A DNA stretch of 64,000 nucleotides from Datisca glomerata (lineage: Eukaryota; Streptophyta; Magnoliopsida; Cucurbitales; Datiscaceae), in assembly GCA_003255025.1 (NCBI GenBank), contig QANY01000126.1:249919-313918 (forward strand), read 5' to 3'. The notes beneath the pieces are model-generated. The model was not told the origin of the DNA and did not search any database. It saw nothing but the letters and a program-made list of their open reading frames with translations. Positions 24,051-36,271 of this stretch are shown piece after piece. Numbering within the stretch: position 1 is the first letter of the stretch; each line of letters begins with the position of its first letter. The translations under genes were made by a program, and so were the position numbers.

Positions 24051-25850
24051 TGAAGGAATCAACGCAGCGAGAAAAAAAAAACAGGATCTTGAAATATTCA
24101 AGAAACAACCTAATTATATTATGGATTAGAAAAAAATATTTTTTGAAGCATGATGATCGAAATTGAAACCTCATAGCCTTCTTTACTATCTTTCGAACCG
24201 TCAACTGAAATCACGAGTATGTGAACGTTCGAATAAATCAAAACCAAAACTCATGTCTTTTTCTTTCTTCCAAAAAAACAAAGAATTCGGCCATAATAGA
24301 AAATTTGAAGTTTTCAATTATTTTTCCATTTAAAATCTTAAAAGAAGTGTTAAAAGAAAACAGATTATATATATATTATTTGTAACCCATGTTGATGTGA
24401 AGGCAGACCAACGGTTGGGGAAAACTCCCAACCGTTTGTGTTTTGTTTTTATTTTTAATTCAATTAATTAAAATTAAATTAATTAACTTAATTGACATTG
24501 AATTTTTTAGGATACAGATGAAAGATAATTTTTAGTTCACTTAATTGATTAAAAAATATCCACGTTGATATATTTATTTATTAAACAAGAAAACAGTTGT
24601 CAATCATTTTCCATTTAAAATCTTAAAAAATTGTTAAAAAACAGTTTATATATGGCTTTAAAAGCCATCTTTGGGAAAAATTCCCAACTGTTTGTGTTTT
24701 GTTTTTTTTACATTAAATTAATTAATTTTAATTGACATTGACCTTTTATAATAAAGACAGAGATAGGTTTTAGATCACTTAGTTAATTATAGTGCATCTA
24801 CGTTGAGCCACTTATTTATTAATTATTAAACAAGTCTCATCACAACGTTACTCAAATCTGAGGTTAGTAAGGAGATCATAAGGATAAAAATATATTTGAC
24901 TAGAAAATTAATAAACACTATCGATTAAGCCCATAATCTAATTTATTAATTATTAATTATGATTAATTCCACTATAAAATCATAATTGAACTCCAAGTAT
25001 ATTTTATATTACTCGATGTAACTATCATTGATATATTATTCATTATGTAATGCCTCTTCATAATATAATACCGTGCATAATTATGTTAATTACTATCGAC
25101 CTAAGATATATACACATCTTGGCATCGTTAGGCTCCAAATTTATTCTACTGGTCAACTATGATAATTTTCATACTTATACTTCAAGTAAAATTATCAAAT
25201 CTCTAGTAATCCACCAGAGATACTAAGCGCTTAGTTTACTATGACCACATAAATGAATTATCTAAGAGGTATTATGTCATTTAATTAAAAGTGTCTATGG
25301 ATTCTGCCATTGAAAATCTATAGACTCACTATCTAATAACCCAGTCATCCAACCTACATAATATATTGACTCATAGAGTCTCAAAATAACTAAGTTATTA
25401 AATATGAGCTCATAACTCTCTCAAGATTGAGAACACTCATAAAATTATAGCAATGAGACATGATTTTCATTTGATAGTAATTTACTGAAAATCAGACTCA
25501 TTAGTTATTTCAATGCATTCTAAATGCACTAGTATATTGACTAGGTACTCCACCTAGTGACCAATGTAAGTCACTCTACATAATAGAGCTAATGTACTAC
25601 AATCTTCTCTTAGCAAAACATCCAGCTTCACTGGACTATGAATTAAGTATTTGTAAGTCATAAATGACCCTTGGTTAAATACATTGTTCACATGAGCTAA
25701 ACGCTATAGGACCCATAAATCAAATATTATTATGCTTGTGGACCTTTTATAAGAGATATTGTATATAATATAAGAATAAATTATTTATTATTAATCAGAA
25801 TTAAATATCTTAATAAATATAATATAGTTTTCATGTTTTTGGTGCACAAC
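24051..25850 (-). repeat. Probable LTR of the degenerate element
   Basis: The inner edge is TGAAGGAATC at 24051 (plus strand), next to the primer site. The outer edge is uncertain, near 25846 where homology-like texture stops before the DUF1985 fragment. It contains an internal diverged duplication (24314-24600 and 24601-24835). At about 1.8 kb it is long for an LTR but within the plant range. Confidence 0.4.
24314..24835. repeat. Internal tandem duplication within the LTR-like segment
   Basis: Two copies share 'tttccatttaaaatcttaaa', 'gttaaaa.aacag.ttatatat', 'gggNaaaaNtcccaac.gtttgtgttttgttttt', 'taattgacattga' and 'cttatttatta...attaaacaag'. The second copy is about 50 bp shorter. Confidence 0.75.
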
Positions 25851-25859
25851 CCTAAAAGA

Positions 25860-27400
25860 GTTTCCCTTTATAGCTCATGATGTATTTGGTTCGAAGACTG
25901 TGGGGTAAGTTTCAACTTTGATGGAAACGCACTCAACTTCGGATTGAAGGAGTTAGCCTAGTAATAGTGTGAGATTTTGGTGACTACCCTTTCATTTGCA
26001 AAGGAGGGCTGCCAACAGGAAAGTTGAGAGAGAGTTTTTCTCAGAGTCAAGAGCATTACAAGGAAAAATCTTGTATGCTCCTTTAATGCAATCAAAAGAG
26101 CGAAAGAAGCAGAGAAACTGAAATTGGCAAAGCTCTATTGCTTGGAGAATTTTTTATTGGGAAGACAAGAAACTATCAAGATAGACCTTCAACATGTCGA
26201 CATGTTAGACGAGGATAACATGTTTAAAACCTATCCGTGGGGGTGGGGGAGGCTGTCGTACAAATTGACAATAAAATTCATCAAAATTATGGAAATCATA
26301 TTGAAGCACAAGGATATGGGGTAGGGGCAATTCCCATATGCCTTGATTGTTTGGGCATATGAGTTAATCCAAATCCTTTCAAGGAAACAACATCAATAAG
26401 CAAAAAAGGTCGCTACCATGATTCCTAGATTAATGCAAATGGAAGTCCGACAAGCAGCCCACTTGGATAGAACTAAGTAACATTGTCTTTAATACTGTCA
26501 GGGTATGTAACTAAATTCTTTACAAGTAAATAAAATTTATTTAAATTATTATAGAATGAGTTTCACGAATCTATTTTCTTATGTATTGATTACACAGCTG
26601 CAGATGATTTTAACACCCCTGAACTCAACGCGGCAAGAAAATGAGTCAACATACATTGCTCTATTCTGGTCCACATTTAACACATAAAAAAAGGAGAAGA
26701 GCCATTGCAAACAGAACCTAATGTTGAATCTGATGGAGACAACCACATAATAAGGGAAAGGGAGAAGGAACAGGCAAAGAAAGAGATGATCTTGAAACAA
26801 AAGAGCATTTGCGTGTGATATACATAACATTGGATGCAATGTCAACTAACATCAAAACATTTTTGAAAGATTGAACAAATGAGATGCTGAAAATGCAGAA
26901 AAACATGGCATCAATCCACAACGAAATACTGGAAATGAATCGGCAGACCAAGAAAAGGTAACCAAATTATTTATTGCCGCTCAGGAAAAAATTATATGGC
27001 TACTAAAGCATCTTAAATGTATGTATTAAATGTATGTAGGATAATGAAGAAGATGAAGACAATAAAGAGGATGATAGTGAGGAAGATGCTGAAAATAATG
27101 ATGGTAAAACAAGAGGAAGCATTGGGCAACTAGAAGGAGGAGTACTAAGTGACAACACTGAATAAAAAACGATGAAGTATGCAACTACTTTAAAATATAA
27201 ATATACTACCAGTATAATAAAAAAAATTAAATATATACATATTCTGATTTTATTTCCTGCTACTAAAAAAAAATTTCAATCAGAATTCCTAGCGAAAAGG
27301 GATATCTTCAAGGAAAGGAATAAAGAAAAGGCTAGTTATGGCAAGTCAAATACTCCAATCACAATATATAGCGGAGACGACTAGGAGGGTGAAATGAACA
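25860..27400 (+). pseudogene. DUF1985-type transposon gene remnant
   Basis: Around 26110-26265 the plus strand translates to KLAKLYCLENFLLGRQETIKI, then DLQHVDMLDEDNMFKTYPWG. This is the core of the DUF1985 domain found in plant transposon-encoded proteins that usually also carry an Ulp1-type C48 protease. After a frame shift the typical continuation appears (about 26325-26460: FPYALIVWAYELIQIL, then IPRLMQMEVRQ). Later sequence (27030-27140) encodes an acidic, lysine-rich linker, but no C48 catalytic triad is seen. The gene is broken by stops and shifts. DUF1985 genes are carried by MULE and related DNA transposons, so this marks a decayed element. Confidence 0.65.
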
Positions 27401-28059
27401 AGAACCCCTAGAAGAAGGACCAAGCTTCTTTCTTGTGTCATTGATTAGAGATGTTATTTTGAAGATCTTTGAATATCGTATATTGGTTTTTAAGCTACTA
27501 GTCTATTTTGAAGCCCAGTAGTTTCTAAGTTTTTTTTAATATCCATACTTGGTTTCTTTTGATTACTAAATATTTCTATTTATGGATTATTTTCTTATTT
27601 ATGTGTTGACTATACTACGAGTATTGGATAATTAAATTTATCAAGTTACTTTGAGTAGATATATATATACTATTATGATGATTGAGTGCTGCAGATTATG
27701 TTGATTTCTATATAGGTGCTAGAAAATGAGTTATGGTGTTAAAAAGGGAAACACCTCTTCAGTTCATAAAAGATGGGAAAGTTACTTATTAACGTCTAGT
27801 CATAGAACCATCAAACACACTGTACAGTAAGCCAACTATACAATCAACTTACGCTCCGAATAAATGATACACAACAAGTGACTGCAATGGACACTCTACA
27901 CAGAATCAGAACAGAGAAATCATAAATCCAATTTAAAAAACACCAATCCAACATCAATGCATAACAAAAAATTGGTGTTTATAAAACACGATCTTAAAAG
28001 CAATTTATAGTCAATTTAATGTTCATAAATATATAGTATAACAATAACAATGTCAAATG
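27401..28059. other. Unassigned AT-rich segment
   Basis: No open frame or repeat structure is recognisable. It lies between two oppositely oriented transposon gene relics and is probably the interior of that element. Confidence 0.5.
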
Positions 28060-28400
28060 TTGCATAATTGTTCTGTCTTCTTGCTCTTCTTAGAAGAGGG
28101 AAGATAAATTAGGTTCTGGCACAATTTTGACCATAGCAACCACACTTCATACTTCACATATTTTCAGATATACACTAAATATGTTGCTTCTTTGGTCTCC
28201 CAGCTCCACGTCTTATATCTGGAGGTAGTATCTTTGCTTTCGATACACGAAAGCTAATGACTGACATTATTGATATGAACTTAAGTTTTGATTGCTAAAG
28301 ACAACACAAGCCTATGCACATGGTATGTGATCCAACTCCCACCTTCGACATGAACACATCTGACCATCTAGGATAAAAAATATGCAAAAACACATTAACA
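28060..28400 (-). pseudogene. MULE transposase C-terminal remnant
   Basis: On the minus strand, about 28255-28190 translates to LPPDIRRGAGRPKKQHI, the proline/basic AT-hook-like string that follows the SWIM domain in MuDR-type transposases. It is followed, after one disruption, by a decayed CCHC knuckle (about 28150-28105). No catalytic core remains nearby. It faces the DUF1985 relic, as in some MULEs that carry a second gene. Confidence 0.5.
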
Positions 28401-28748
28401 TCAAATTCATTAATGTTAGATGAACCAACTGGAAAAGGCGTTAACAAAAATTGCAAGTAATTCGTATATTAAATAGAACCCGTACAATAACTAAATTTAA
28501 CTGAATTTAAAGTATATAACATATACTGACGTAGTTTGAGCAAGTGCATTCATCCATCAAATGATCCCCACCCCACATATTAAGCTTCATTTTCATGAAA
28601 GATGATGCTATCATATGCTCGTAAAATCATCTCAAACATAACTGACATATAAATTGCAATAACCTAATAATAAAAAGTTCTCGTGCTTCAAGTAATAAGT
28701 TATCAATATTTTTAGAGATGTTAGAGGTCATCATGTTTTACCTTTTAT
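28401..28748. other. Spacer before the Copia 3' LTR
   Basis: AT-rich. I see nothing assignable. Confidence 0.5.
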
Positions 28749-29287
28749 TGTTGGGGTTTGAAATTAAGCCTAACAAACATGCTATATAAAGCATAAACCA
28801 TCAAATCTGCACGTTTTTATGAAATTCTGCAAACTCTAAAGTTAAATACATATTCTATTTTGATTTTTATGAGAAACAAGTATGTAGAACTTGATTTCGG
28901 AAGACTTACTTGGTTTCATGGGTAATTGAATGGAAAAATGATGTATCAGATCTTTCAAATTGACACAAGTCATTGAGTTCTTCTCTAGGATTCTCTCTTG
29001 AAAGAATAAAGATATCGGTTAAAAGAAAAATGACTTGCTCGTATAATTTGGGGACCATAACCCTTTTAAATAACTAAATAGTTAATAACTATTGATATTC
29101 CCAATTTGGCCCTTCAACAAATTAAAATATCATATCTGGTATCTACATATTAATTCCATGATAATTATACCCATAAGCCATATAACTTTAATTTCTTAAT
29201 TAGATCACTTTATTTAGGCTTATTCAAAGATAGCACAACACATTTAATTATACATGTGTCGCCTCACATGTTGAATTTTTTTCAACA
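28749..29287 (-). repeat. 3' LTR of Copia element 1
   Basis: The 539-bp segment starts TGTTGGGG and ends TTCAACA on the plus strand, giving perfect 5-bp TGTTG...CAACA terminal inverted repeats. Just outside, on the coding strand, is CTCAATGGAAGAT, the purine-rich priming tract position for second-strand synthesis. A TATA-like TTATTTAAAAGGG lies on the minus strand near 29065-29080. Confidence 0.75.
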
Positions 29288-29694
29288 ATCTTCCATTGAG
29301 TCACATATATAACCTTATAAATATGTTTAAATTTATGAGCTCCCAAAATATGTTATCTCAAATACAAGGTATATCCGTAATACTCTCATCCATTGACTAC
29401 ATTGTCATAGGATCAAAGCGGTCTTCATTACCTTTGTTGTAACTAAATCCATCAACGGTTACATATACCAATACAATCAAACGACATAGATCAATCATGG
29501 ATGTGTAGCATGAAAAATTACATGCAGTGTGATCTATACACGTCTATTTCCAATTGTCCCTACCTTACTTTAGTGAGGTCAACAACAATATAAGGTCATA
29601 GAGTGGATGAACTGAATAACTTTATTTCTGATAAGAAAATATCAAATACATAAATTTTTGCAAAATGCAACATAAAACCATAAAAAAACTACCA

Positions 29695-30473
29695 CTAAAC
29701 CATGATATCCTCAAACAACATAACACCCATACGAGCAATACGCTCATGAAAGACCTTAGGTGGTAATCTCTTAGTGAGCGGATCCACTATCATGAAGTTT
29801 GTACCAATATGCACTATGGACATCTGGCCACTCTGTACCATTTCTTTTACAATTAGGAGCTTAATCTCAATATGCTTTGATTTAGATGAGCTCATGTTGT
29901 TGGAATATAAAACTGCTAATTTATTTTCACAATAAAACTTTAGTGGTCTTTCAATGTTCTCAACAATGCGAAGCCCAGTGGAAAAGTTTCCCAGTCATGT
30001 TCCATGATTGAATGCCTCATAACATGCTACAAATTCTGCTGCCATGGTGGAGGAAGCTATGGGTGTCTGTTTCGCTCTCCTCCAAGAAATGACTCCATCA
30101 CCCAACAGGTAAATGTAGCCCGAAGTGAATTTTCTGCTATTTTCGCATCTAGCAAAATCAGAGTCAGAATACCCAATGACCTCTAATTGATCCGACCTCT
30201 TATACATGAGCATGTAATCTTTTGTTCTCTATAAATATCTCATAACCCGTTTGACTACTTTCCAATGATCCATCCGAGGGTTACTAAGATATTTTCCCAA
30301 CACACCAACGGTGTACGCAATGTCCAGACGCGTACGTTAGACTCTCCACAGTAGATGTATAAGGAATCTTCTGCATTTTTTAGTTTCAAGGCTATTCTTA
30401 GGGCACTGATTGAAACAAAACTTGTTTCCTTTAGCGACAGGGGTGTCACCTTGTTTATAATTTTACATGCCAA
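29695..30473 (-). pseudogene. Copia RNase H remnant
   Basis: The open stretch 30213-29995 carries DQLEVIGYSDSDFARCENSRK, then TSGYIYLLGDGVISWRRAKQ, and TPIASSTMAAEFVACYEA. These cover the RNase H active-site Asp, the SWRS-like string and the Glu-containing STxEAEF-type motif. A shifted frame, 29895-29695, holds the closing HIEIKLLIVKEMVQSGQ and the LTKRLPPKVF tail. The catalytic YSDSDFA is intact, but the frame is broken at about 29990-29900. Confidence 0.85.
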
Positions 30474-31318
30474 ATATTTTAAGCACTTTTTCTATATAGC
30501 ACTTTTGTGAATCCAAGAATACCCTGATAATGATCCCGGTGTATGTGAATCCAAGAATACCCTGATAACGATCCCGGTGTATTTGGATCCATAAAATGAA
30601 AGAAGCTTCATCAATATCTTTCATTTCAAAATTCTTAGAAAGAAATCTCTTGGTCTCATGCAACATGCCTAAATCATTACTGACAAGCAATATATTAACA
30701 TACAAACCAGGAATATCAACTTACTCCCACTGAACTTGTGCACACAATCATTAACAAAATTTACCTCATAACCAAATGAGATGATTATTTGATGAAATTT
30801 GTGGTACCATTGACGGGAAGCTTGTTTGAGCCCATAGATGGATGTCTTTAGTTTGTAAACTATGTTCTTTGGATCTCTGACCACAAAGATTCTGGTTGCA
30901 CTATATAAATTGTTTCATCAATGTCTCCATTAAGAAACGTAGTTTTCACATCCATCTGATGTAGTTCAAGATCAAAATATGTAGCAAGCGCCATAATTAT
31001 TCTAAAACAGTCTTTCATTGAAATACGAGAGGAAATCTCTTTAAAGTAAATGCATTCCTTTTGAATAAAACATTTAGCTACAAGACGAGCTTTATATTTT
31101 TCCACATTATCTTTTGAACCCCTTTTGGTTTTAAATATCCATTTGTAGCCAATGAGATTCTTACCTTCAGGTAAAGGGACAAGATCATAAACTTGATTGT
31201 CTTGTATAGACTTATAATCTTCATTCATTTTCTTTAATCCACTTTTGAGAATTAATATCTTGCATGGGTTGGTGGAAGTTAATTGGATCATCTTCCACCA
31301 ATTCATTATTTTCCTCAT
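30463..31318 (-). pseudogene. Copia reverse transcriptase remnant with lost catalytic motif
   Basis: The minus strand encodes the RVT_2 domain start (LIGYKWIFKTKRGSKDN, KARLVAKCF, HQMDVKTTFLNGDIDETIYI) in 31318-30860. After a frameshift comes VYKLKTSIYGLKQASRQWYHKF (30884-30669). After another shift comes the palm end. The expected YVDD box is reduced to YVNILLV, so the paired catalytic aspartates are gone. A 38-bp tandem duplication at 30506-30581 also shifts the frame. The enzyme would have copied element RNA and cannot now do so. Confidence 0.85.
30506..30581. repeat. 38-bp tandem duplication inside Copia reverse transcriptase
   Basis: Two adjacent 38-bp units (30506-30543, 30544-30581) differ at a single base (t/c). 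Thirty-eight is not a multiple of three, so the duplication itself breaks the reading frame. Confidence 0.95.
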
Positions 31319-31613
31319 TTTCTTGGAGAAATATCACATAATCATATGAAATAGTAGTTCTCCTTTCTCTTATGGATCTCTTTAGTGGCATTGCATCTTG
31401 AGGTTGTTGAGCTTGTTCTTCCAGAACATTAATCTCAACTTGAATGGGGAGTTATTCGACAATGTCTTGTTGTGGTTCTGGATCCACTTCTTGATCAATG
31501 ACAGGAATGAAAACCTGCACAATGTCAGAAGTAAGGGCTGTATTAGGAATCGAAGATGTTTCCTCCTCAAAGAGAATGTCCCTTACTTTATTTCTCCTCC
31601 CAAACTCAACATC

Positions 31614-32640
31614 CTAAGAAAATGTTGCAGTCCACATCTCAAAAATATTCCTTAGAGTGAGATCATAAAACTTGTAACCCCTTGATCGCTCAGAATAACC
31701 AATAAAGTAGCTGCTTAAAGTTTTGGAGTCAAATTTCTTTTCATTTGGCCTATAAGGCCTTGCCTTAGATGGACATCCCCAAATGTGAAAATAATTCAGA
31801 CTAGGCTTTTTGCCTGTCCAAAGCTCATAAGGTATTTTGGAAGTTGTTTTAGTTGGTACTCTATTAAGGATATAAGCTAATGTCTTTAGTGCCTCTCCCC
31901 AGAGTGATTCTAGTAAGGTAGAATGACTAATCATACTCCTTAAAGGTTCTGTTTCATCTCTCAGCAACATTATTCATGTTAGGTGAACTTGACATGATGT
32001 ACTGTGGGATTATTCCACATTCCTCTAGGAATTTTGCAAATGACCCTGGATGTTATTCTCCTAAATCGTCAGATCTACCATAATATTCACCATCATGGTC
32101 AGATCTGACACTTTCAATTCTTTTGTTGAGTTGATTATCATCTTCAGCTTTAAATATTTTGAACACGTCCAAGTACTCTGATTTATCATGAATAAGAAAT
32201 ATGTAAGCATATCCTGAGTAGTCATCCATGAACGTTACAAAATATTGTTGACCATTCTATGAAGCCTTATGAAATGGCCTACATATGTTTGTATGAATCA
32301 ATTTTAAGACATATGTTGCTCTATTGGCACCTAATCTCTTTTGTTTGATATGTTTTCCCTTGATACACTCAACACAGATGTTAAGGTATAAAAAATCAAG
32401 GGATTCTAAAACGTCATCTGACATAAGCCTCTGAATTCTCGTTTTGGAGATATGACCTAAGCGCTTGTGCTAAAGTGTGGCTGAATTTTCCTTATCAATT
32501 TTTCTTTTAGTACCTCGTGATTCTACATGCAATGCTTCACTATAAAAGGTATTAGCATCAAGCAAATATAATTTACCGTAAAAATTAAGAAAACCAGTTC
32601 CAACAAGGTTTGAATTTATTGATAAACTAAACTGATTGTT
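31614..32640 (-). pseudogene. Copia integrase remnant
   Basis: The minus strand at about 32250-31990 holds the second half of the integrase core (FKAEDDNQLNKRIESVRSDH, then a decayed NNVAER string). The open stretch 31970-31614 gives the C-terminal part: [27 protein letters not shown]-type motif, [15 protein letters not shown] and [17 protein letters not shown]. The zinc-binding front (about 32640-32400) is present in degraded form. Integrase would insert the cDNA into host DNA. Confidence 0.8.
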
Positions 32641-32647
32641 TCCAAAT

Positions 32648-33748
32648 TTATGAATAACCTAATTTTTCCAACTTAGAAATAAAAATCAAATTTCGCCTGA
32701 ATGGTGGTACAACACAAGTATCAAATAAATCAAAATAAAATCTAGTTTTCAATAATAGCTTAAAATGCCCAATTTCCTCTACTTCTACCGATTCTCCATC
32801 TCCCACATAGACATATCTTTCAGCATCAATTAGATTTTGGTAGCACAGATAACTCAACATGGAAACACTTACGTGAGTGGAGGCACCCGAATCTAACCAC
32901 CAAGTGTATTTAGGTATTGAACCCAAATTTACCTCAAAATAAACCAAAGTAAGAGACGTACCTTTCTTGACATGCCATGCATGATATATGGTACAATCAT
33001 TATTTACATGTCCATGCTTCCCACAAAAGAAACAACCATCATTATCCTTACGCTGTCTTTTTTGCTGGACCCTTAGCAACTTCTTTATCATTCTTTCTCT
33101 TTTTGTCTTTGCTCTTAGAGGTGCTAGCCAAATGAGAACTTTCAGTCTAATCATTCTTCATTCTCTCTTCCCCTTGCACACAATACGAAATGAGCTCATT
33201 AAGAGTCCATTTCTCTTTCTGACAGTTGTAACTGATTTGAAACTGATTGTATTGTGCAAGAAAAGAAATCAATACTAAATGTACGAGCAAGTCATCCGAC
33301 AGCTCGAGCTTGAGTGCCTTAAGTTTGGAAGTAATATTAGACATTTTCATAATGTACTCTCTTATGTTCCATTTGCATTTATAATTCGTGCGAATAAAGC
33401 ATCGCAAAGCGTGCTTGTTTTCGCTTTATCATTTTTGGCAAAACTTTTTTCAATCTTCTTAAGGAACTCTTTGGAAATGGTTATCTCTTCAAGTAACACA
33501 CCCCTAAATGCCTCTGGAATGCCGCACTTTATGATCATCAGACTCATGTGGTTTGAGCGATCACACCTCTCAAAGTTCTTCCTAGCATTAGAAGAACTTT
33601 CATTCGTAAGAGGGGTATGTTCATTCATCCTGAGTGCAAGGTCCAGATCCATGTAGTCAAGAACAGTCAACATGTTCTCTTTCCAATCCTTAAAGTTGGT
33701 CCTAGTCAAAATGAGAATGTTGTTGAGGTTGGGAGATATCGTAGTCAA
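32648..33748 (-). pseudogene. Copia gag-protease remnant
   Basis: Two overlapping open stretches form the UBN2/gag domain: 33748-33362 (start MTTISPNLNNILILTRTNFK) and 33407-33147. The stretch 33154-32648 then carries the zinc knuckle CFFCGKHGHVNNDC (CCHC intact) and the protease active site WWLDSGASTHV. One frameshift near 33400 and one near 33150 separate the pieces. This is the usual Copia order of RNA-binding gag then aspartic protease. Confidence 0.88.
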
Positions 33749-33760
33749 ATTAGCTGTAAG

Positions 33761-34640
33761 CAGAACAATGTGTTTATGATTCCTTAGCTGGATTTATAGG
33801 ATTTGTTCTTTGGTTCTTCAAGCCAACAAAAGTGAGAGATTGCTAGCTATTCAAGTTAATTGATATGGCAGATATAAGCTGGTTGGGGCAATTTAAGTTG
33901 ATCATTAAGCTTGAAGTGAAAATATGGATCACTGTACTTGCTGAATTTAGGTCCCAACAAACTATCGTACAAATTCAACATATAACGTATTGTTTATATT
34001 TGGATAATGAAAATTACATAGGAATGAGTGAAGTAGGGAATTGGTGTTTTATTGTTGGATTCAACTATATTACGGAGAGGAAAATAATATTAAGACAAAC
34101 ATTCATTACCCTATTATGTTTCTTTTTTGGTTTCTTTTCATTTTTCTTATAAAACTAGGAGTAAAGAAAACAAGCCCTACAAACCAACGTCAGGGCACTT
34201 CTCCAAAAAATGAGAAATGAGCCACCTATCAATGAAAAGAAAGTGGACATTAGAGAAAGGAATGGATCTTTGAGTCAATAGCCTATCTCCTACGGCATTT
34301 ACAATAGTTTTAATTGGGGTAGTTCTATATCTATACATACCCTAAAAAATTATATGGTCTTTTTCACTCCACAAGGTATAAAAAAAGGAATTGAAATTTA
34401 ACTTCAGAATCGAGGATCTTAGGTCCTTTTTTCTTGTTATTTGGGCTAATCATTCAAGCATATGATCTCAACTTGTGCATGTGCAGTTAAGATAACATAA
34501 TTGAGTGAGAGTTATCCAAACTGCATTGCCAAAAGAGCAATAAAAAAATATATAGTCTCTAGATTTTATGTGATTAATACACAAAACTAAGTCATGATCA
34601 ACTGCTATGCCTCAACCAACAATTTTATCCTTAGTAGTTA
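33761..34640. other. Unassigned segment between Copia 1 and the LINE
   Basis: A 95-codon plus-strand open stretch at 33865-34152 has no recognised domain and a hydrophobic tail that looks like chance AT-rich translation. No LTR or target site is visible although the Copia gag ends at the left edge, so a deletion or later insertion probably removed its 5' LTR. Confidence 0.45.
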
Positions 34641-34859
34641 ACCTATCCCTCCAGCTCAACCAGGTTATAAAGTAATGATTAGGAATATTACTGTTAAACC
34701 GGACTTACTTAAATCATTGTAATTAATCTCCTTGTTGTTTTAGGGTACCATAATCTGAAGCAATAGTAAAATTTCCATCTGAAGTTGTCATCTAGATCCA
34801 CTAGTCAAGGCCATTCTCTAAAGGAAGAGGCATTTTAGTAGAGACTCTTTTAGTCTCCA

Positions 34860-35400
34860 TTGTACTAGTAGTGTTGGTTACTGGCCAAGCTCAGTTACCA
34901 TAACTGGTAATTTTACTGACCTTGATTTTCAAGTTCCAACCAATGTCCAGAGTAACTATTCTCCTAAATATGTTGTATAACATTCCAAGCTGATGCCAAG
35001 GGGTAGTGAACTAATCTTTGAGAGTCTTGACAATGAAGATAGTATTATCCTCATTTAAGTGCATATAGCACCACTTGCTCCAAATTTATCCAGTTGTGTT
35101 CATGATGAGAAACCAAAGGTGTTTAGCAGTTGCAACAATATTCCAAGCCACAATATCTCTTAGACCAAGCCCACCATTCTTTTTGGGAGAGCACAAATAA
35201 AACCACTTAACCTTAGAGTTGATATGTTTGATTGTGTCATCAAACAAGAGATAATTCTCATGATAGCTTCAATGTCATTCAAGATCTTCTTGAGGAGGAT
35301 GAAGTGACCTACCCAAAAGTTTTGCATATCCATGATTATAGACTGAATGAATTGAAGCTTGCCTGCAAAGGAAATGTGTTTTGTTCCCAATACTTGATTC
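34860..35400 (-). pseudogene. LINE reverse transcriptase C-terminal remnant
   Basis: The open stretch 35390-35160 reads ISFAGKLQFIQSIIMDMQNF, then WVGHFILLKKILNDIE and ICALPKRMVGLV. This is the thumb region that follows the catalytic domain in plant LINEs (normally ...LSYAGR-type, CLPK..GGLG). After a stop, GLRDIVAW-like sequence continues to about 34860. The catalytic part is not present. Confidence 0.7.
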
Positions 35401-35539
35401 TATTAGTTATCTTGTCAACCAAGGAGGAGCAATCGATCTTTCCAAGTTTGGTGGAGATTGACATTTCATAGGAGGCTTCCATTTTGAAATCCTAAAGGAT
35501 CAGTATAATGCTGCTTAATATAATCACAAAAATCATACA

Positions 35540-36240
35540 TAAAGATTTGACTTTTAAGAACAAAATGCAAGAACAATTGACACTTGGAGCAACCAATTCT
35601 GATGCATGGAGATCCCCTTCGATTTCAGCTCCCACTTGCACATGCGCCAAGCTACTCGCTCACTTGCATTGAACGAACACTACTATAACATTAAATATCT
35701 TTAAGCTAGCCAGCAGCCCTGCACCACATAAGCCCTAAACTGCATAAAATTGCCTATAAATTCATAAATAGGCTACCATGCACAAAAACTAAACTATTTA
35801 CATTTAACTAAAACAAGGTATTAATTCTAACTAACATCCTTAAAACAGGCAACAATTTAAGCTTATAATTGCTAAGATAACTCTACTTTCATAGAGTAAT
35901 CACCCGCCTCTGGTCTTGTCCTAGTACTTTGCATCATCCTTGGGCCATTACAAGCACTTCAATGTTTTCAAGCACCTTGATGAACAAACTGGATGGTCCA
36001 AATCTTGGGATGAGGGTATAACTAGTTTTGTTTCTTGTATTGACTTTTTGTCGGTGGACTTGTGTTATGGTGGCACCACACATTCTTCCTTATAATAGGC
36101 TCGTTAGAAGTATAAACAAAGGAAACATCAAGTCCTCCTAAGTGCTCAAAATAGAAATTAGATAGTGTATACTTGGTCAGTTTGGCTAACCATAGTCATA
36201 GTCAAGTTAGAGGGTGTTTAGGCGATTCTAATCCTTCTAA
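35540..36240. other. Possible insertion inside the LINE relic
   Basis: Neither strand continues the LINE translation here. The segment includes 'gggagaaat'-poor, AT-rich DNA with no ends I can define. It is listed so that the gap in the LINE is explicit. Confidence 0.3.
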
Positions 36241-36271
36241 TCTTTGCACATGTATGGTTGGATATGAAAGG

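Larger units (their letters stand above)
21640..25850 (-). mobile_element. Degenerate, mostly non-coding LTR retrotransposon (LARD/TR-GAG-like)
   Basis: On the minus strand the order is LTR-like sequence (about 25850 down to 24051), an initiator-Met-tRNA-type primer site (about 24049-24032), about 1.9 kb without coding sequence, then a gag relic with a zinc-knuckle remnant (about 22130-21770). A polypurine-like AAGTGGGAG string lies at about 23071-23079. No protease, integrase or reverse transcriptase is recognisable. That composition fits large non-autonomous derivatives of Copia elements. The order is seen; the class is inferred. Confidence 0.5.
28749..33760 (-). mobile_element. Ty1/Copia retrotransposon 1, lacking its 5' LTR
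   Basis: On the minus strand: gag (33748-32648), protease/integrase (about 32640-31614), reverse transcriptase (31318-30463), RNase H (30473-29695), then polypurine tract and 3' LTR (29287-28749). The order integrase before reverse transcriptase is diagnostic of Copia. No 5' LTR or primer site follows the gag start; homology stops within about 20 bp of it. Multiple frameshifts and stops make it defective. Confidence 0.88.
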
